DNA from: Nocardia aobensis NBRC 100429 | Lineage (GTDB): Bacteria > Actinomycetota > Actinomycetes > Mycobacteriales > Mycobacteriaceae | Assembly: GCF_000308375.1 (NCBI RefSeq) | Contig: NZ_BAFQ01000124.1 | Span: forward strand, 1 to 47,740 | DNA length: 47,740 nucleotides | Direction of reading: 5' to 3' | Shown here: positions 43,690 through 47,740 of the stretch, piece after piece | Numbering within the stretch: position 1 is the stretch's first letter | Layout: each line of letters begins with the position of its first letter | Notes under the pieces: model-generated | Databases searched by the model: none | The model's input: only the letters and a program-made list of their open reading frames with translations | What the model was told of the DNA's origin: nothing | Program-made: the position numbers and the translations under genes

Positions 43690-44349
43690 TCAAGCGCTTT
43701 CGGGGACGAGTTGCGCGCGCAGTTTGGTCAGCGCGCGATGCTGCATCACCCGGACCACGCCGGGACTCGTGCCGATCGCCTCGGCGGTCTGCGCGGCCGT
43801 CCAGCCGAGCACGATCCGCATCACCAGCACCTCGCGATGGGCGGGCGCGAGGATCTTCATCAGCTCGCGCGTGGCCTGGCGGCGCTCCAGATTGAGCGCC
43901 AGCTCCTCGGGTCCCGGTGCGGTGGAGGCGCTGTCGGGGAATTCGGCCACCGGATAGGACGGGTGCTGCTGGGCGCGGCGGAACGCGTCGGCCACCTTGT
44001 TCGCGGAGATGCCGTAGACGAAGGCCAGAAACGACTTTCCCTGATCGCGGTAGCGAGGAATCGCGGTGACGGTCGCGATGCAGATCTCCTGCGCGATGTC
44101 GTCGGCGGTGACGTGCGGATTGTTACTGCTTCCGACGCGCGCGGCGCAATAGCGGCGTACCAGCGGATGCACGATGCGGATGATCTCGGTGACCGCGCGC
44201 TGATCGCCCGCGGCGGCCGGCCCGATCAGGCGGTCCAGTTCGGCGGCGGCGCGGCGGCTGTCGGAACCCACGGGCGCCGATCTCGGTGACCGCACCCCCG
44301 CACCCTTAGCCGGACCGAGTGCCGTCACCGTGTTGTTCTCGGTATCCAC
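43690..44349 (-). CDS. ECF RNA polymerase sigma factor (ShbA/SigD-like)
   Basis: A 219-residue protein from ATG 44349. Region 2 is seen as AELDRLIGPAAAGDQRAVTE and DIAQEICIATVTAIPRYRDQ, with KSFLAFVYGISANKVADAFR. Region 4 is LMKILAPAHREVLVMRIVLG, then TAAQTAEAIGTSPGVVRVMQ, a sigma-region-4 HTH. This sequence type resembles ShbA/SigD, which drives housekeeping or stringent-response genes in actinobacteria. No anti-sigma gene is adjacent. It converges on ceoC (7 bp). Confidence 0.9.
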   Translation of the reverse strand: MDTENNTVTALGPAKGAGVRSPRSAPVGSDSRRAAAELDRLIGPAAAGDQRAVTEIIRIVHPLVRRYCAARVGSSNNPHVTADDIAQEICIATVTAIPRYRDQGKSFLAFVYGISANKVADAFRRAQQHPSYPVAEFPDSASTAPGPEELALNLERRQATRELMKILAPAHREVLVMRIVLGWTAAQTAEAIGTSPGVVRVMQHRALTKLRAQLVPESA

Positions 44350-44521
44350 CGGGGATCCTCTCGCCGATCGCTACTGACAAACACGATCGTGCGCCGAATC
44401 CGGTTCGTGGAATAGATACCCCAGGGGTGGGTTCACCCCACCCCATCGTTGTATGCCCCCAGAATCGGGGGCACAAGCCGACTTCGAGTCGGTTCGGTCC
44501 GCCGGTCGAACGTCCGGCGCG

Positions 44522-45307
44522 TTACTCGGTGGCCGAGGAGACCGGCATATGGCCGGCGCGGCGCACCGCCCACACCGTGACCAGCAGGGCGACCGCGGTC
44601 AAGGGCCAGCCCATCGCGATGCGGGCGGCGGCCAGCCAGCCGGTGCTGTCGGTGTCGTAGAAGTGGTTCTGCACCAGATAGCGGGCGCCGAAGACGACCA
44701 CCCACACCACCGTGGCCAGCTCGTAGAGTCGCATCGCGCGCCGATCCGAACGCCAGCTGTGGCCGTGGCCGTTGAGCACTCCCCAGATCACCCCGGCCAG
44801 CGGCCAGCGCACCAGCAGCGACACCAGGAAGACTCCGGCGTAGACCAGGCTCGCCCAGATACCGAAGAGGAAGTATCCCTTCGCCGCGCCGGTGCGGTGG
44901 GCGATGAAGGCACAGACCGCGACCCCGATGAATCCGGAGATCGCGGGCTGGATCGGCGACCGGCGGATCAGCCGCCAGACCAGGACACCGGCGGCGGTGG
45001 CCAGCGCCGTCCAGATGGCGGCCGTCAGACCCCACAGCGTGTTCGCGGGGACGAACACCACCACCGGCAGCGTGGAATAGATCAGTCCGCTGATACCGCC
45101 GAGTTGCTCGAGCAGCGTCTGCTGGATCTCTTCCTCGCGGTCCTCGCCGGTGTAGGCATGGCCGTCCTCGCCGGCGGCCGGATGCCGGGCCGGGGATTCG
45201 CCGTCGGACTCACGCAGGCGGTGACGGCCGCGCCCCGCAACGGGGTTCGCGCGGAGTCCGGCCACGGCGGCCGGGTCGGCGCCCTCGTCGTTGTGGGGTA
45301 TCGGCAT
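44522..45307 (-). CDS. DUF3159 multi-pass membrane protein
   Basis: A 261-residue protein from ATG 45307. About six hydrophobic helices (for example YSTLPVVVFVPANTLWGL and VLVWRLIRRSPIQPAISGFI), preceded by a charged N-terminus rich in Ala/Arg/Glu. LGGISGLIYSTLPVV, ISGFIGVAVCAFIAHRTG and PLAGVIWGVLNG are DUF3159-type blocks. The function is unknown. Three bases separate it from the OB-fold gene upstream; co-transcription is nearly certain. Synteny with Rv2693c, by memory. Confidence 0.85.
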   Translation of the reverse strand: MPIPHNDEGADPAAVAGLRANPVAGRGRHRLRESDGESPARHPAAGEDGHAYTGEDREEEIQQTLLEQLGGISGLIYSTLPVVVFVPANTLWGLTAAIWTALATAAGVLVWRLIRRSPIQPAISGFIGVAVCAFIAHRTGAAKGYFLFGIWASLVYAGVFLVSLLVRWPLAGVIWGVLNGHGHSWRSDRRAMRLYELATVVWVVVFGARYLVQNHFYDTDSTGWLAAARIAMGWPLTAVALLVTVWAVRRAGHMPVSSATE

Positions 45308-45310
45308 ACG

Positions 45311-45733
45311 TCAGGAATTCTCGCGGAGTTCGTAGTAGGGGTTGTACATCACCTTGTCGCCATCGCGTTCACCGATGCGACCACGGACCAGGATACGGCG
45401 TCCCGATTCGACACCGGGTATGCGGCGCCTGCCGATCCACACCAGTGTCACCGCATCCGTGCCGTCGAAGAATTCGGCCTCCACCGAAGCGCTGGCCGAC
45501 TTCGGACACGCCTCCACACTGCGCAATCGCCCCAGCATGGTGACCTCTTCGCCACGTCGGCATTCCGCCGCCCTGCACGCGCCCGACGCTTCGGAGGTCT
45601 CCGCCAGCTCCTCCGCATCGAGGACGTCGAGATCGGCCGTCAGACGACGCCCCAGACGCCGGAAATAACCGCTGTCGGGTCCCACCTTGCCCGTGGCACC
45701 GGAACCCGCCTTGTTTCCGCCTGTGAAAGGCAT
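45311..45733 (-). CDS. OB-fold nucleic-acid-binding domain protein
   Basis: A 140-residue protein from ATG 45733. GEEVTMLGRLRSVEACPKSA and AVTLVWIGRRRIPGVESGRR, followed by ILVRGRIGERDGDKVMYNPY, is the OB-fold pattern of strands ending in VxVxGxI. The N-terminal part has a helix (LTADLDVLDAEELAETSEAS) and two Cys (ACRAAECRRGEEV). Likely binds single-stranded DNA or RNA; a partner of the adjacent DUF3159 membrane protein is inferred. Corresponds to the Rv2694c position by memory. Confidence 0.85.
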   Translation of the reverse strand: MPFTGGNKAGSGATGKVGPDSGYFRRLGRRLTADLDVLDAEELAETSEASGACRAAECRRGEEVTMLGRLRSVEACPKSASASVEAEFFDGTDAVTLVWIGRRRIPGVESGRRILVRGRIGERDGDKVMYNPYYELRENS

Positions 45734-45999
45734 CTTGCAACACTTCCTGCACTACAGACGGCGTGGGTCACACGTCGTCGGTTTCCCACACGACCGGCTG
45801 ATGGGCCGTACACCGCCACTGTAGATGCACCCGGACACCCTCGCTACAAGAGCCCGGTACCACCGAGACGGCGCTGACCGCACCGTTTGCTGGGTTCCCC
45901 GCCGATCCGCGCGCGAACCCTCGGATTCGAGTGGTCGAGAACACGTTTTCCGAGCCTCGCGAGGCGGGCTCGGCCGGCTTACCGGCTAGGCTGCGGCCC

Positions 46000-46728
46000 G
46001 TGTCAGAGCTACCCCGTTCCGGCGGCCCGCGCCCGGCTGTCGTCGTCGCCCTGCCGGGGACCGGATCCGACGCCGACTTCGCCCGGCGCGCGTTCGAACC
46101 CGCCTGTGCCGCAATCGATCTGCCGTTCGTCGCGGTGGAACCGGATCCGCGGGCCGTGGTCGCGAGCTGCCGGGCGGCGCTCGACGAGGCGGCCCGCACC
46201 GGGCCGGTGCTCGCCGCGGGGATCTCGCTGGGCGCCGCGATCGCGGTGGAATGGGCCGCCGCCCACCCGGAATCGGCGGTCGGTGTGGTCGCGGCCCTGC
46301 CGGCGTGGACCGGCTCCGACATCACCGGGTGCCCGGCGGCCCTGAGCGCGGCGACCACGGCGGCTCAGCTGCGCGCCGACGGCCTGGAGCCGGTGATCGA
46401 ACGGATGCGGGCGGGCAGCCCGGCCTGGCTGGGACGGGCGCTGACCCAGTCGTGGCGCACCCACTGGCCCGATCTGCCGTGGGCACTGGAAGAGGCCGCC
46501 ACCTATACCTGGCCGGACACTAAACTGCTTGCGGCACTGCGGGTTCCGACCGCGATCGTGGGCGCGATCGATGATCCGGTGCATCCGCTGACCGTCGCCG
46601 AACAGTGGTACGAGCTGATCCCGCAGGCGCGCATCCACCACATCACCCTCGACGAACTCGGCGCCGATCCGGGGATTCTCGGTGCCCGGGGCATCCCCGG
46701 CCTGATCGCGCCCCGACAGCAGGCGTGA
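46000..46728 (+). CDS. Alpha/beta-hydrolase fold protein
   Basis: The GTG at 46000 gives 242 residues; the frame is open to 45931 but this is the family-like start. AVVVALPGTGSDADFARRAF is the first strand with GTG/oxyanion loop; VLAAGISLGAAIAVEWAAAH carries the nucleophile elbow G-I-S-L-G; VPTAIVGAIDDPVHPLTVAE has the acid (D-D-P), and HHITLDELG is near the expected His. The triad is therefore probably complete. Substrate unknown. Divergent from the OB-fold gene with a 266-bp gap that should hold both promoters. Confidence 0.85.
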   Translation: MSELPRSGGPRPAVVVALPGTGSDADFARRAFEPACAAIDLPFVAVEPDPRAVVASCRAALDEAARTGPVLAAGISLGAAIAVEWAAAHPESAVGVVAALPAWTGSDITGCPAALSAATTAAQLRADGLEPVIERMRAGSPAWLGRALTQSWRTHWPDLPWALEEAATYTWPDTKLLAALRVPTAIVGAIDDPVHPLTVAEQWYELIPQARIHHITLDELGADPGILGARGIPGLIAPRQQA

Positions 46729-46770
46729 CGGCCGCCGGGCACCCGCACTACCGCGGGCGCCCGGCGCCGA

Positions 46771-47740
46771 TCAGTTGCGACCGAGTTGCTGCATCGCCGA
46801 ACCTTCGGCGCCGCGGCGCGGTCCCTGCTGTTCGGCGGTGACCACGGGGAAGGTGCCCGTCGCGGCCGCCTCGGCCGCGGCCGCCTGCGCGGCCAGCGCC
46901 TGCTGCTGCGCCTCGACCTGCTGCTGATGCGCGGCGATCAACTGGTCGGCGAGTTCCTGCGGCAGCACCACCGGCAGCGGTTCCCGCACCGGCATCGGCT
47001 CGTCGCCGCGACGCACGACGGTTTCGGCGAGGATCGCGCGGGCCGCCTCGACCAGCGGGCCGCCCTCGTCGGCGGCGCCCGACGGCCCCGCCGCCACCAG
47101 CCGGACCATCCAGCGATAGCCGTCGACGCCGATGAAACGCAGATCGGCGCCCTCGGTCACCGCGTGCAGTTCGCGGCCCCACGGCCCGGTCTGCACCGAG
47201 ACCTGCGCGCCGTCGGCCCGCAGCGATTCCGCCAGATCCGCGGCGACGGTTCGCCACTGCCCCGGCGACTTCGGTGCCGCGTAGGCGGCCACGGTGAGAC
47301 GTCCGTGCGGGGTCGCCAGATGGACCGCCTGCGGCGTGCCGTCCGGCGTCATCTCCACCTGCAACTGACCGCCGTCGGGGACCGGGAGCAGCACCGAACC
47401 CAGATCGAGATGCTGATCGGAGATCTCGGCGAGGATCTCGGACACCTCTTCATAATCGAAGGGGCCGGTCCGCGGCGCGGAATCCTCGGTCTGGCCGTCC
47501 TCGTCGTCATAGTCGTCGGCGTCGTACTCGTCGTCGTAGTCGGAGTAGTCAGCATCGGAGTAGTCGGCATCGGAGTAGTCGGCGTGGTACTCGTCGGCGC
47601 CGTGATCGAGGGGTTCGGCGTCGTAGCCGTCGTCCTCGGCGTACGCCTCCGCACCGGCATAGGCGGAACCGTCCGCGTAGCCGGGCGTTCCGGCGGGCTC
47701 CTCGGCGTAGGCATCGGCGTAACCGGGAGTCTCGGCGTAC
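46771..47740 (-). CDS. DUF3710 protein with acidic Tyr/Asp-rich N-terminal extension, runs off window
   Basis: From the GTG at 47445 (MSEILAEISDQHLDLGSVLL) 224 residues carry DUF3710: GRLTVAAYAAPKSPGQWRTV, VQTGPWGRELHAVTEGADLR, and DGYRWMVRLVAAGPSG, ending in a Gln/Ala coiled-coil segment. The true start lies further left on the minus strand: the frame stays open without a stop to the window edge and reads PRTGPFDYEEVSEIL, preceded by a DYSDADYSDADYSDY-like acidic Tyr/Asp repeat. So the gene is partial here. Function unknown; the acidic extension is longer than what I remember for the M. tuberculosis counterpart (Rv2696c). Confidence 0.85.
   Translation of the reverse strand, partial: YAETPGYADAYAEEPAGTPGYADGSAYAGAEAYAEDDGYDAEPLDHGADEYHADYSDADYSDADYSDYDDEYDADDYDDEDGQTEDSAPRTGPFDYEEVSEILAEISDQHLDLGSVLLPVPDGGQLQVEMTPDGTPQAVHLATPHGRLTVAAYAAPKSPGQWRTVAADLAESLRADGAQVSVQTGPWGRELHAVTEGADLRFIGVDGYRWMVRLVAAGPSGAADEGGPLVEAARAILAETVVRRGDEPMPVREPLPVVLPQELADQLIAAHQQQVEAQQQALAAQAAAAEAAATGTFPVVTAEQQGPRRGAEGSAMQQLGRN

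Noticed and set aside
43729..44289. Plus-strand ORF opposite the ECF sigma gene
   Set aside because: Antisense shadow; the minus-strand frame has sigma regions 2 and 4.

Overview
This is a high-GC, densely coding actinobacterial chromosome segment, most likely from Nocardia or a close mycolic-acid genus. The evidence is a GC-rich third codon position, frequent GTG starts, an aftC-type arabinan glycosyltransferase, and a gene order from about 23.8 kb to the right edge that I recognise from memory as the M. tuberculosis Rv2670c-Rv2696c neighbourhood. No search was run; all family calls come from reading the sequence.

Region 1 (1 to about 14.4 kb) is an accessory island with low coding density. 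It holds relics: an N-terminal acetoacetyl-CoA synthetase fragment, a 5'-truncated conserved hypothetical abutting an IS200/IS605-like right end, an ISL3 transposase relic, a recombinase-like HTH relic and an XRE relic. It also holds a few apparently intact genes: a sigma-70-like regulator, Cys-motif proteins of one W-x-CQ-x-CG family (two copies), a DUF6283 protein, a mini thiol-protease-like protein, a membrane protein with Cys-x2-Cys pairs, and a secreted endonuclease toxin (broken by one frameshift) with an intact SUKH immunity gene. A tRNA-Val(CAC) gene (14469-14540) marks the likely island edge.

Region 2 (14.4-23.8 kb) starts with a tRNA-Gly/tRNA-Cys/tRNA-Val cluster. It continues with an SRPBCC protein, an ArsR-type regulator divergent from a small ORF and a DHA2 MFS exporter, a convergent pair of unusual nuclease-fold-like genes (sigma-region-4 fusion and CoiA-like membrane protein), an MFS/GNAT operon and a secreted tyrosine phosphatase.

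Region 3 (23.8 kb to the end) is conserved housekeeping. It contains zapE, a RibD-like reductase, a TAP-like lipoprotein lacking its serine nucleophile, aftC, msrB, the coproporphyrin-dependent haem genes (hemE, cgoX/hemY, hemQ), DUF3000, RNase D, an enoyl-CoA hydratase, dxs, a SIMPL protein and a TrmA-family methyltransferase. A potassium module follows (KimA-like permease divergent from two overlapping TrkA/Ceo subunits), then an ECF sigma factor, DUF3159 and OB-fold genes, an alpha/beta hydrolase, and a DUF3710 gene running off the right edge with a very acidic Tyr/Asp repeat extension.

The systems most worth attention are the nuclease-toxin/SUKH pair, the convergent sigma-HTH fusion/CoiA-like pair, the small Cys-rich island families, and the K+ module.
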